A DNA stretch of 64,000 nt, taken from Spartobacteria bacterium. Its GTDB lineage: Bacteria; Verrucomicrobiota; Verrucomicrobiia; Chthoniobacterales; Chthoniobacteraceae. A program made the translations under genes and the position numbers. Below the pieces are notes generated by a model. It saw nothing but the letters and a program-made list of their open reading frames with translations. It was not told the DNA's origin and did not search any database. Where the stretch lies: positions 1 to 64,000 of the forward strand of contig JAJPJG010000017.1 of NCBI GenBank assembly GCA_021324395.1, written 5' to 3'. Shown here one piece after another: positions 29,451-39,400 of the stretch (position 1 is the first letter of the stretch; each line of letters begins with the position of its first letter).

Positions 29451-29872
29451 TGAGTTTTCTGCGCGGATTGCGGCGTCCCCGCTTTGACCGGCTCCGGCAG
29501 AAAAGGTTCAACAAAAGCTGAATGAAAATCGTAGCCGCTCTTGAACTCCTCGATCGAGTCATTCTCCGTCTTCCCGAACACACCGCTGCGAATCAGGTTA
29601 AACACAATCTCCCCGATGTCCCCGCACGAGCGCACCCCCCAATACCCGAACACCGTCGGCACCATCGGCCCGAACTCCTTCAGCGCAAAATGCCGCACGC
29701 CGTCCAGCAACTGCTCCGGCGTTACGTGCCGCTTTGGCTCCTCCTTGTTCTTCTTCTGTTGTTTGATCGTGAAATCGAGCGCATCGCGCATGAAAACGTA
29801 AGCCTCGCGGTCATAGCGGGCGTCTTTTTTCACGATACGATCCAGGGCTTCCGCAAATCCGATTTTTTGCAT
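29447..29872 (-). CDS. Minf_1886-family protein
   Basis: A 141-residue cytoplasmic protein matching the Minf_1886 family, a conserved domain of unknown function named after Methylacidiphilum. Recognisable blocks are FAEALDRIVKKDARYDREAY, then HVTPEQLLDGVRHFAL and VFGYWGVRSCGDIGEIVF. The frame stays open far upstream to 30232, but the conserved sequence starts at MQKIGF, so the ATG at 29872 is used. It is first of a run with the M16 peptidase and DUF1844 on the minus strand, a combination that supports a PVC-superphylum host. Confidence 0.85.
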   Translation of the reverse strand: MQKIGFAEALDRIVKKDARYDREAYVFMRDALDFTIKQQKKNKEEPKRHVTPEQLLDGVRHFALKEFGPMVPTVFGYWGVRSCGDIGEIVFNLIRSGVFGKTENDSIEEFKSGYDFHSAFVEPFLPEPVKAGTPQSAQKTQ

Positions 29873-30017
29873 TCGTTTTAGTCGTTGGGAAAAACTGCAC
29901 CGCAAGCTAAGCATCGCAACGCAGACCGTCAAGAACCCGCGGCGAAAATACCTTTGTCGACCGCCTCCGAGTGCGCGGCAGCCAGCCCCCGCGCGACAGA
30001 GCCGCGCAATTTGCCGG

Positions 30018-30754
30018 CTACTTCGCGCCGCCAGTTTCCGTGGCCGGCTTCGGCGTCGCAGGTTTTGCAGGCGGGGTGTAGGTGGTCGGGATGGTGCGGA
30101 TGAGATTCCCGATCTCCGTGCCCTCGGCAAACACGCTCGTGGCTTCCGCATACCAATCCTGGGCATCCGTCTCCACGCGGGCGAGCAGCACGCTGAGCGC
30201 GCCCACCTTTTTCCGCTCCACGGTCGCCGCATCAGAGAGCGCCTGCTTTAGCTGGCGCAACGACGGCAGGTTTGGTGTCACGGTTGTATCGCCGAAAAGC
30301 AGCGCCTTGAAACTATCGAACGTCACCTGCGGAGCCGGGAGAAAATTGGGGCCGAACTCTCTTTCCATGCGGAGAGCAACGCGGTCGCCTCTTCCTCGAT
30401 CGTCTTGCGCGAATCGCCGCGCGCACTCAGCTCGTTGACCACCGGTTGCAGCGAAGCGTCCCGCTGCGCCCGCACCCGCATCACGCCCACGGCCTGCACG
30501 GTCAGCGTGTGGAGCGTCCCCATCCGCGCATCGAGCGCGCCGCGCGCAATATCCGCCACGGTCACCGCCGAGACGGCTTGCGCGGCGATGGTATCCGGCT
30601 GCGAGCGATCCAGCGCGAGGCTGTCCGCCTCCCAATCTGCCACCGTGCGCGCGGGCCAAACCCACGTGCCCTGAATCTCTTTTTGCACTGCGAGCGTGGC
30701 GTCCACGCGGTCTTTGAGGAATTGGATGCTGATGTTGATATTTGTTTCGGCCAT
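30018..30754 (-). pseudogene. Unrecognised gene with a frameshift near 30360
   Basis: The frame from the ATG at 30754 starts MAETNINISIQFLKDRVDA and remains sensible to ...TIEEEATALLSAWK. It then leaves the coding pattern, ending at 30323. A second minus-strand frame picks up at once with EFGPNFLPAPQVTFDSFK and runs to the stop at 30018 with a Pro/Thr/Lys-rich tail. Joining them over GAGAG at about 30357-30364 (two bases lost or one gained) gives one protein of about 245 residues. The family is unknown to me; it looks soluble and helical. It begins close to the second 21-bp array. Confidence 0.7.
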
Positions 30755-30841
30755 ATGTGCTTTGTGTTACGAGCGGATGAGCTACCAAAACAAATAGCAG
30801 CATTGCAACATCATTTTTACGACCTGCGCCCCCGGCCCGCC

Positions 30842-31070
30842 GCACCCGCCATCCCCGCCGACGCCTTGGCAACCCCTCCCGACGCCGTCGGAGCCGCTGC
30901 TTAACCCGTCGGCAGCCCCGGCGAAGCTGTAGGCGGCGCTCCCCAAGCCGTAGGCGATGCCGGTTAAGCCGTCGGCCCGCCTCCCGAAGCCGTAGGCGAC
31001 CCTCCTTAGCCCGTAGGCGGGGGTCCTTAAGCCGTAGGAGACCCTCCTTAAGCCGTAGGCGGACCCTAAT
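30842..31070. repeat. Tandem array B, 21-bp period, 10-11 units without indels
   Basis: Units beginning GCC/CCC followed by GTAGGCG or GTCGG start at 30863, 30884, 30905, 30926, 30947, 30968, 30989, 31010, 31031 and 31052, spaced exactly 21 bp; a weaker unit is at 30842. The last seven bases of most units resemble CCTTAA or CCCGAA. No insertion or deletion interrupts the register. It fills most of the gap between the frameshifted gene and the histidine kinase gene on the minus strand. Translated on that strand it would give Arg/Leu heptads, but nothing supports coding. Confidence 0.9.
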
Positions 31071-31143
31071 GGTCAAAAAACGACACCTTACTTGGTGTCA
31101 TCCTATTCCAAACCGAGGAATGGAGAGCGGCGTTCTGGCGGGT

Positions 31144-33120
31144 TTATTTCGCCGGCGCGTTGAGCGCGGCGCGGATGGTGGTGAGGAGTTTTCTTTCGCT
31201 GTAGGGCTTGATCAGGCAGTAGGGAACGCTCATGGCGGCGAGTTCGCTGACGCGTTTGTCGTCGCTGCGGCCGGTGGAGGCGATGATGCGGATGCCGGGT
31301 TTCATTTTGCGCAGGGCGCGGATGAGGGTGGCGCCATCCATGAAGGGCATCATTACGTCGGTGAGCACGATGTCGATATGGCTGCTCTCCGAGGCGAAGA
31401 TCGCGAGGGCGTCGATGCCGTCGCTGGCGCTGAGCACGCGATAGCCGTTCATTTTCAAAATGGTCTGCGTCACATCGCGAATGCCTTCTTCGTCGTCAAC
31501 GATGAGCACGAGTTCGCTGCGGCCTTGCGGGAGCGGTTCATTCTGCCCGCGGTCGAGGCCGGCCTGTGCGTCCACGTTTGCGGGTAAAAAGACTTTAAAC
31601 GTCGTGCCCTGTCCCGGGTCGCTATCGACCGTGACGAAGCCATCGTGGCTTTTGATGATGCCGAGCGCCGAGGAGAGGCCGAGCCCGGTGCCTTTGCCGG
31701 GGTCCTTGGTGGTAAAGAAGGGATCGAAGACCTGGTCGATGATCTTGGCAGTCATACCGGTGCCGGTATCGCTCACGCTGATGACGACGTGAGGTCCTGG
31801 TTTGGCGCCGGGCATGGTGGCCGCGTAGCTCTTGTCCACCATGAAATTTTCCACCGAGAGCGCCAGTTCGCCTCCATCGGGCATGGCGTCGCGCGCATTG
31901 ATGCAAAGGTTTAACAGCACCTGGTGGAGCTGGGTCGGGTCGCCTTCCACCGTCCACGCGTCCACCGGGTAATAGGGGCGGATCGTAATCGACTTTGGAA
32001 AAGTCTCCTGCGCGATCTTGACGATCTCCTTGATCAAATGCACGGGCTGCACGAGCAGGCGGGCGCCATCGGTGCCGCGTGCGAAAGTGAGCACCTGCCG
32101 GACGATGTCGGCGCCGCGTTGCGCGCAGGTTTCGATGGTGTCGAGAATGCTGTCGCGTGTGGCCGGCGGGAGCTTGTTTCGCAGCATGGGAGCAGACATC
32201 AGGATGGGGGCGAGAATGTTGTTGAGGTCGTGCGCAACCCCGCTGGCGAGCGTGCCGATGCTTTCGAGACGCTGTGCGCGCAGAAATTGGCCTTCGAGGA
32301 TCTTCTGCTGCGTGATGTCGATGTTGATTGCCAGCGCGGATTTTGGCGCGCCCTGGGCATCACGGACCAATGTGCAGTGGCTGCTGACGGTGATGTTTTT
32401 TCTCTCCCTGGTGACGTGCTGGAGTTCGCCGCTGCATTCTCCATCGGTGAGAAGCTTTTTCGCGAGATCCCCGGGCTGGGACGGATCGGCGAAAATCAAG
32501 TCGATGGGCTGGCCGATCGTCTCGACTGCATTCCAGCCGTAGAGGCGCTCCGCTCCCTGGTTCCAGAAAGTGATTTTTTGCGTATGAATATCCCGCACGA
32601 CGATCGCCTCGTTCGCTCGGTCGAGCATTTCAGCCTGCTCGCGAAGACGCTCCTCGGCTTGTTTGCGCTCTGTGATGTCGGTGCGAATCGCCACATACTG
32701 CCGCGGTTTTCCATCGTTGTTGAGAAATGGCACAATGGTAGCGTCCACCCAGTAAAACGTGCCGTCCTTTGCGCGGTTTTTGATTTCGCCGTGCCAGACA
32801 CGACCCTGCGCGATCGTATCCCAGAGTTCGCGCATGAATTCCTTGGGATGATGGCCGGAATTGAGGATCCGATGGTCCTGGCCGAGCAACTCCTCGCGCG
32901 AATACTTCGAGATCGCGCAGAATTTGTCGTTAACGTAGATGATCTTTCCCTGCGGATCGGTGATAGCGACGATCGCGTGCTCGTCGAGTGCGACTTTCAG
33001 GTCGTTGACCTCGCGCAGCATTTGCCGCAGATGATCATCGGGGTGTTTGCGCGCGGTGGTCTGCTCTTGCGCATCGCCGGCAATCGGGGAGAGAGGAAAA
33101 TCAGGAGTTCCTTCTTTCAA
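31144..33120 (-). CDS. Hybrid histidine kinase (PAS-PAS-HisKA-HATPase-receiver)
   Basis: A 658-residue soluble hybrid sensor kinase. Two PAS domains cover about residues 40-280 (AIVAITDPQGKIIYVNDKFC and AIVVRDIHTQKITFWNQGAE). The phospho-acceptor is the His in ASGVAHDLNNILAPI. The ATPase domain has NARDAMPDGG, DTGTGM and GKGTGLGLS. A C-terminal receiver carries the phosphorylatable Asp in DIVLTDVMMP and the Lys in LIKPYS. There is no membrane segment, so it senses a cytoplasmic cue, perhaps redox or a ligand bound by PAS. It is not paired with a response-regulator gene. Confidence 0.93.
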   Translation of the reverse strand: MKEGTPDFPLSPIAGDAQEQTTARKHPDDHLRQMLREVNDLKVALDEHAIVAITDPQGKIIYVNDKFCAISKYSREELLGQDHRILNSGHHPKEFMRELWDTIAQGRVWHGEIKNRAKDGTFYWVDATIVPFLNNDGKPRQYVAIRTDITERKQAEERLREQAEMLDRANEAIVVRDIHTQKITFWNQGAERLYGWNAVETIGQPIDLIFADPSQPGDLAKKLLTDGECSGELQHVTRERKNITVSSHCTLVRDAQGAPKSALAINIDITQQKILEGQFLRAQRLESIGTLASGVAHDLNNILAPILMSAPMLRNKLPPATRDSILDTIETCAQRGADIVRQVLTFARGTDGARLLVQPVHLIKEIVKIAQETFPKSITIRPYYPVDAWTVEGDPTQLHQVLLNLCINARDAMPDGGELALSVENFMVDKSYAATMPGAKPGPHVVISVSDTGTGMTAKIIDQVFDPFFTTKDPGKGTGLGLSSALGIIKSHDGFVTVDSDPGQGTTFKVFLPANVDAQAGLDRGQNEPLPQGRSELVLIVDDEEGIRDVTQTILKMNGYRVLSASDGIDALAIFASESSHIDIVLTDVMMPFMDGATLIRALRKMKPGIRIIASTGRSDDKRVSELAAMSVPYCLIKPYSERKLLTTIRAALNAPAK

Positions 33121-33319
33121 GATTCCCCGCTTCTGTCGCTGCCGTTCGACGATTTCACGAGCACCATGCTAGTGCAAGTCCGGCATCACGTCGCTACAAT
33201 TCGCAAACCGACGCTTGGGAGGGGCTTTGTGCGTCCTTCCATGTTCAATTTAGAAACTGGCGTGCATCGCCAACATCCCGCTTGCGGACTCGCGCAGGGC
33301 GCACGAGGATGCGCGTCTT

Positions 33320-36300
33320 ATGTTTCGTTCCCGTTGTGTCGTTGAGGTTTTGGAAAGCCGGATCGCGCCGGCGATGCTGTTTTTAAGCGGCCAGCCCGGT
33401 GACAAGGTCGTGCGCGATGCAAATGGAAATACGCTCTCCGGCGACGTGGCTGCGGCGGCGACGGCGGGGGCGGACCTTGCGCTCCTGATGTCGAAAGGCG
33501 ATGCGCTGGTTTACGACGCGAATGGCAATCACGCTGTTGACAGCGGCGAGCTAACGCTGGTGTCGGTAACCGCGGGCAAGGCGCTGGTGTTTGTCACCGA
33601 TTTCTCGAATGGCGGGAACGGCGGAGCAGATGGCAAGTTCGAGCAAAACGAAATCACCGGCCTCGCGGTTTCCGATGCATTCGCGGCGAAGATCAACACG
33701 GACATCAACGGCTCGATCGTGACGGCGCTCGATGACACCGATCATCTCTCGACCAACGCAAACGGAAAGATCGTTGTGCTCGCGTCAACCATCGACGGGC
33801 TGAACATCGACGGGCAGGTCGTCGGCAATATTTTCTCCGGCAAAACGATGAGCGACATCTTCATCACCGGTCAGCATTTCAACACCGGCTCCGACATTCG
33901 CAGCGTCACCGGCAATCTCGCGACGGGCACGGCGATCGTGAATAACGACGTTCACATGAAGCCGGATGATTTGTCGTTCGACGGCGGCGGCACGACGCTG
34001 AAGATGACGCCATTCGTGCCGCGCGCGGGCTCCGCCGGCGGCAGCATCACAAACGTGCGGCTCGATCACGGCGCGCACAATCTGCTCGCGGGCGACGGCG
34101 GCGACAACAACACGAACGTGCCCGGCGGCGGCGGAAAAATCGTCAACGTGGCGATCACGATGGATTCCGCCGATCCGGTCTGGCTCGTCGCGGGCAACGG
34201 CGGCAATTCGTCGACTGCACTCGCGGCGAACGGCGGCTCGATTTCCGACGTGAACGTGAAGATTGCGTTTGCAAATCCATCAGCCGGCGCGACCGATGAT
34301 TTCTTCGTCAAAGCAGGGAGCGGCGGGAAAAGCGGAGGTTCCGGAAGCGGCGGCGCGGGCGGGTCGATCCTCGACAGCAATTTTACAAGCGGCGTTTCAT
34401 TTGTGAGCAATGGCTTCATCATCAGCGCGGGTAGTGGCGGCGACGCCGGCGGAAACGGCACGGCCGGAGCGGGCGGCTCGGTTTCCAATACGACAATCCA
34501 GGCACTCGGCGCTGGAGAGACCGTCAAAGATTTCTTCGTCACCGGCGGCGTTGGCGGTGCTTCCACGAGCGGTCACGGCGGCACGGGCGGCGGTGTGCTC
34601 AATGACACGATTTCGATGGAAGCGGATGTCACCCACTCGTTCGAAATCAGCAGCGGCGACGGCGGCACAGGCAAGACGTTCGGCGGGGCGGGCGGTGCGC
34701 TGACGAGCGACAATATTTTGCTGCACGGCATGATTGCTAATCCAGCGCTGATCGAGTCGGGCAACGGCGGCGATCTGCTCTCCACTGCCGGCGCAGGCGC
34801 GATTGCCGGTCGCGGCGGTGCGATCACATCGCTAAACATTAGCGGGCTTGTGGATCTCGGCTCCTCAAAAACACCCGGCGCGCTCAACCTCACCTCCGGC
34901 AACGGCGGAAGTGCCGCAGCCGCGGCTCATGGCACAGGTGGCACAGGCGGATTGATCACGCTCGCGAATATAGACATTTTCGCCGGAGATAACACCGACC
35001 TTTCGGTCAAGGCCGGCGACGGCGGCGAAGCTGCCGCAACGACGATCAACAGCAAAACCGCAAGCGGCACAGGCGGCGCGGGCGGCAGTGTCACGAAGTC
35101 CTCGCTCACCATCACCGGCTCGCTGAAGTCGCTCACTTTGAAATCCGGCGCAGGCGGCGCGTCGAACGTCAACGGCCCCGGTGGCGCGGGCGGCGCGCTT
35201 GGCGCGATCGGCGTCCTTACGAAAGACGTAAGCGGCAGCGTCCTCGTTACCACCGGCGCGGCCGGCGCATCAGTCGGGCACAAAGGCGCGAGTGGCGGCG
35301 CGATCAGCACACTCGATTTCGAAAACACCGGCGCGGTCGCAAACGCGATCCAGTTCCTTTCCGGTGCAGGCAGTGCTGTCACCGGCACCGGCGCGGGCGG
35401 AAACGGCGGCGCGATTTCGCACCTGACGCTCACGAACATTGGCGGCGCAACCGGCGCGGTCGTAAACACGGTCACAATCCCCGCGGTCAATATCGTCACC
35501 GGAGAGGGCGGCAAATCCGCCCAGAGCACGGGCGGCGCGGGCGGCTTGCTCACACGACTCGTCTTGCACAACTTCAGCACGCTGTCCGACATCGCATTCG
35601 ACACCGGCATCGGCGGCGATGGCAGCACCGGCGGACCGGGCGGAAGCATCACCAGCGCGACGCTGTTCGATACCACCGGCGGCATCACTTTTCCGCTCAT
35701 CGCCGGAGCCGGCGGTAAAAGCGCGAGCGGGCACGGCGGCAACGGCGGCGCGATCAACGGACTTGCCGTCAGCGCATTCGAATCCACCGTGAATCTCTTT
35801 GCCGGAAATGGCGGGGACGGCGGCGGAAAATCTTCCGCCGGCGCAGGCGGCGCGGTCGCAAACATTATCGGTGCCGTAAATCTGGCGCTGCTGAAAGCCG
35901 GCGGCGGCGGCAATAACGCCAACGGCACCGGCGGTTCCGGCGGCTCCATTCATTCCATTGATCTCGATCCGGTCGCGCAGTTCGTTCGTTCGCTGAAAGC
36001 CGGCAACGGGGGCAATGGCGCAAAAGCCGGCGGCGGCGGTTCCGTTACCGACGTCACCGTCGCCGGGGACATCGGCGATTTTACCAGCGATTTCGATGTG
36101 GTCGCTGACACAACGGGCATGGGCGGCATCGTTGCCGGTGAAAAAGGAACCGGCACGGGCGGCACAAACGGCAGCATCACGCACATCACCGCCGACCGCA
36201 TCGCTGCGATGATCGCGGGAACGCCCGCTGCGAACGCGGTCACTGCGGCAAACGCAGTCCAGAAAATTTCCAGCATTGTCGCCAATGTCATCGGCGCGGA

Positions 36301-36469
36301 TCTGAATGGAAACAACACGTTTGATTTTACTGAAGGCGGCTCGGATGCGATATATCAACCGCCGGAAACAACTGACGGCGATACCGCACTCGATGGATTG
36401 GTAATCGTCCGATTATCAGGAAATGGAGCTTTGCCGGTGGTTCCTCTCAAGCTCATCACGATCGCCTAA
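33320..36469 (+). CDS. Giant glycine-rich surface protein with LESRIAPA motif
   Basis: A 1049-residue protein with the N-terminus MFRSRCVVEVLESRIAPA. LExR-x-P motifs of this kind stand at the start of many verrucomicrobial and planctomycete secreted proteins and replace a conventional signal sequence. After a calcium-site-like acidic region (about 30-150), residues ~230-1000 consist of imperfect repeats. Each has a GGxGG(AGG)xI patch and a hydrophobic strand with Asn or Thr, a pattern that suits a beta-solenoid or a polyglycine-II-like fold. No catalytic motif is seen, so adhesion or matrix formation is likely. The stop overlaps that of the convergent xanthine dehydrogenase gene by three bases. 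Confidence 0.85.
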   Translation: MFRSRCVVEVLESRIAPAMLFLSGQPGDKVVRDANGNTLSGDVAAAATAGADLALLMSKGDALVYDANGNHAVDSGELTLVSVTAGKALVFVTDFSNGGNGGADGKFEQNEITGLAVSDAFAAKINTDINGSIVTALDDTDHLSTNANGKIVVLASTIDGLNIDGQVVGNIFSGKTMSDIFITGQHFNTGSDIRSVTGNLATGTAIVNNDVHMKPDDLSFDGGGTTLKMTPFVPRAGSAGGSITNVRLDHGAHNLLAGDGGDNNTNVPGGGGKIVNVAITMDSADPVWLVAGNGGNSSTALAANGGSISDVNVKIAFANPSAGATDDFFVKAGSGGKSGGSGSGGAGGSILDSNFTSGVSFVSNGFIISAGSGGDAGGNGTAGAGGSVSNTTIQALGAGETVKDFFVTGGVGGASTSGHGGTGGGVLNDTISMEADVTHSFEISSGDGGTGKTFGGAGGALTSDNILLHGMIANPALIESGNGGDLLSTAGAGAIAGRGGAITSLNISGLVDLGSSKTPGALNLTSGNGGSAAAAAHGTGGTGGLITLANIDIFAGDNTDLSVKAGDGGEAAATTINSKTASGTGGAGGSVTKSSLTITGSLKSLTLKSGAGGASNVNGPGGAGGALGAIGVLTKDVSGSVLVTTGAAGASVGHKGASGGAISTLDFENTGAVANAIQFLSGAGSAVTGTGAGGNGGAISHLTLTNIGGATGAVVNTVTIPAVNIVTGEGGKSAQSTGGAGGLLTRLVLHNFSTLSDIAFDTGIGGDGSTGGPGGSITSATLFDTTGGITFPLIAGAGGKSASGHGGNGGAINGLAVSAFESTVNLFAGNGGDGGGKSSAGAGGAVANIIGAVNLALLKAGGGGNNANGTGGSGGSIHSIDLDPVAQFVRSLKAGNGGNGAKAGGGGSVTDVTVAGDIGDFTSDFDVVADTTGMGGIVAGEKGTGTGGTNGSITHITADRIAAMIAGTPAANAVTAANAVQKISSIVANVIGADLNGNNTFDFTEGGSDAIYQPPETTDGDTALDGLVIVRLSGNGALPVVPLKLITIA

Positions 36470-39400
36470 GCCGCAGCGACGGCTTTGATCGCTTTGAAAA
36501 TCGCCTCGCTGGTCGCGGGGGATGCGAGCGGGATTTCGCGATTCCCTTTTCCAAATGCGGCGACGGCGTCGCGAATCGCCTCGCGCACGGAAATGGCGAG
36601 CATGAGCGGCGGTTCGCCGACGGCTTTGCTGCCGTGGATGGTGCCGGGCTGTGTCGCGTCGGATAAAAACGCGACGTTAAACACGCGCGGGGTGTCGCCG
36701 ACGGCGGGTATTTTGTAAGTGTCGGGCGAGTGTGTGAGTAAAACGCCTTTGTCGTTCCAGACGAGCTGCTCGACGGTGAGCCAGCCCGCGCCTTGCACGA
36801 AGCCGCCCTCGACCTGACCGCGCGCGACGCCTTCGTTAATCGCGTCGCCGATATCGTGCAAAATATCGGTGCGTAAAATCTGCATCGCGCCGGTGAAGCC
36901 ATCGACCTCAACCTCCGTCACCGCCGCGCCGACGGCGAAATAGTGAAACGGTTTCCCAAAGCCCTTTTCCACGTCGTAGAAAATATCCGGCGTCCGGTAA
37001 AAACCGGTCGCGGACAAACTCACGCGCGCAAAATAGGCGGCGCGCAATGCCTCGAGAAAGGTCGGGTGCGTATTTAAAAACGGCGCGATCCGTGCGCGCA
37101 ATTTCTCGCACGCATTTTTCACCGCCGCGCCGTTGAGGTCCGTGCCGCACGACGCTGCGGTCGCGGAGGTGTTCGGCACCTTGTCGGTGCGCGTCGCCAT
37201 CACGCGGACGTTTTCCAGCGGCACGCCGAGCTCTTTCGCGGCGATCATCGCGATGTTCGTGTGCACGCCCTGCCCCATTTCCGTGCCGCCGTGATTCACC
37301 TGCACCGTGCCATCCTGGTAAAGCAGCACGAGCGCGCCGGCCTGGTTGAGGTGCGTCGTCGTAAACGAAATTCCGAATTTCACCGGCGTCATCGCGATGC
37401 CCCGCTTGCGGTGCGGGTGCGCGGAATTCCACTGCGCGATTTCCGCGCGGCGCGCCGCGAAGCCGCTTGTTTCCTGGAGTTCGCGCCAAATGCGCTGGAT
37501 GCGGTTGTCCTCGATCTCCTGCCCGTAATGCGTCGTGTTCGTTTCCCCACTGCCGCGATAGAGATTGCGCTCGCGCACGGTTTCCGGCGGCAAATCGAGA
37601 TGGCGCGCGATGCGGTCGAGGATTTCCTCGATGACGAGCATTCCCTGCGGACCGCCGAATCCGCGAAAAGCGGTGTTCGACGCGAGATTGGTTTTTACCG
37701 GCACGGAACTGAAGTCGGCATTCGGAATAAAATAAGCGTTATCGAGATGAAACAGCGCGCGGTCGGTAATGGCGCGCGACAAATCGAGCGACCAGCCGGC
37801 GTCAGCGAACAAATCGATTTTCGCCGCGAGCAACATGCCGCTTTCGTCAAAGCCGATTTCGAACTTCGCCAGAAACGGATGCCGGTTTCCCGTCAGCATC
37901 ATGTCCTGGTCGCGATTGTAGCGAACGCGCACGCGCCGTCCGGTCTTAGTCGCCGCGAGCGCCGCGAGCACAGCCGGCGCGGCCGCCTGCGTTTCCTTTC
38001 CGCCGAAACCGCCGCCCATGCGCGCGATTTGAACGACAACGTGATTCATCGGCAAATCGAGCACGTGCGCGATCGCGAGCTGGACTTCGGACGGATGCTG
38101 CGTGGACGAATGGACGAAAATCGTTCCGTCCTCGCCGCACTCCGCCCACGCCGCCTGCGTTTCGAGGTAAAAATGGTTTTGTCCGCCGAGCGAAAATTCC
38201 CCGGCAATTTTCAGCGGTGCATTTTTCAGCGCACCCGCTGCATCGCCGCGCCGGATGAAATGCGGATCGCAGTGAAACGCCTTTTGCGCGATCGCTTCCT
38301 TCAGCTCCAGCACCGGCGTCAACGCTTCGTATTCGACCAAAACTTTCGCCGCCGCGTCGCGACACGCCGCCTCGGATTCGCCGACGACGAGCGCGACCAT
38401 TTGTCCGTGATAGGAAATCTCATCGTGCGCGAGCAGCACTTCATCGTGCTTCACCGGCCCGACGTCGTTCATGCCGGGAATGTCCTCCGCGAGAAGCACC
38501 GCGTGAACGCCGGGCATCGCGCGCGCGGCGGAGGCATCGTGTTTTAAAATGCGAGCCCGTGCGTGCGGCGCGCAGACCGGCCAGACCTCGAGCATGCCAT
38601 TCGTTTCGTCATCGACATAAATTGCCTCGCCGGTGACGTGCTTGTGCCCGCTCTCGTGCGGAGACGGGCGCTCGTGTGCTGCGCCCGGAAACGAAAGGGC
38701 CTGCCCGGTTTGCGGCGTGAAATCGTCGCGGAAAAATTTCTCGAACAAGCTCGTGACAATCTGCGCGCGATATTCCGCCGAGCCGCGCACATCGGTAATC
38801 GGCGTGAATTCCTTCGCGAGAATCGGCAGCACTTCCGCCACTGTTTCAGCGCTCCATTTTTTTCCAGCGAGCGCCTGCTCGGCATTGCGCGCACGCACCG
38901 GAGTCGGCGCGACTCCGCCGTAAGCGAGCCGCGCGCGGCGGACGATTTGGTTGCTATCGAGCTCGATGGCGAAGCAGCCGGAAACCGTGCTGATGTCCAT
39001 TTCACGGCGACGGGAAACTTTGTAAAAACGCCGGCGCGCCTTGTCGCCGTTGTCGCCGTGCGGCAACACGATCGTTTTCAAAATTTCACCGGGCTGCAGC
39101 GCGGTCTTCCGATACGCGATGAAAAACTCCTCGAGTGGAATCGTGCGCTCGCCCTTTGCCGACGCGAGAACGAGCTTCGTGTCGTAGGTCAGCAGCACCG
39201 GCGCGGAATCGCCGATCGGCGACGCGGTGACGAGGTTGCCGCCCATCGTCGCGCGGTTGCGAATTTGCCGCGAGCCGAACCACCAGAGCATTTCCTTGAT
39301 CGGCGGAAACTCCGCGCCGAGGCGATCGAGCAGCATCGTTAAATTCACCGACGCGCCAATGCGCCATTCGCTTTCGGTTTGCTCCAGCGTCGTCAGTTCC

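Noticed and set aside
29873-30232. N-terminal extension of the Minf_1886 protein
   Set aside because: The frame is open but reads Arg/Pro-rich with no conservation and overlaps the frameshifted gene.
31924-33345. 473-codon plus-strand frame opposite the hybrid kinase
   Set aside because: Antisense shadow; the kinase domains on the minus strand are unambiguous.
37261-38547. 428-codon plus-strand frame opposite xdh
   Set aside because: Shadow with Arg/His-rich composition and no recognisable domain.
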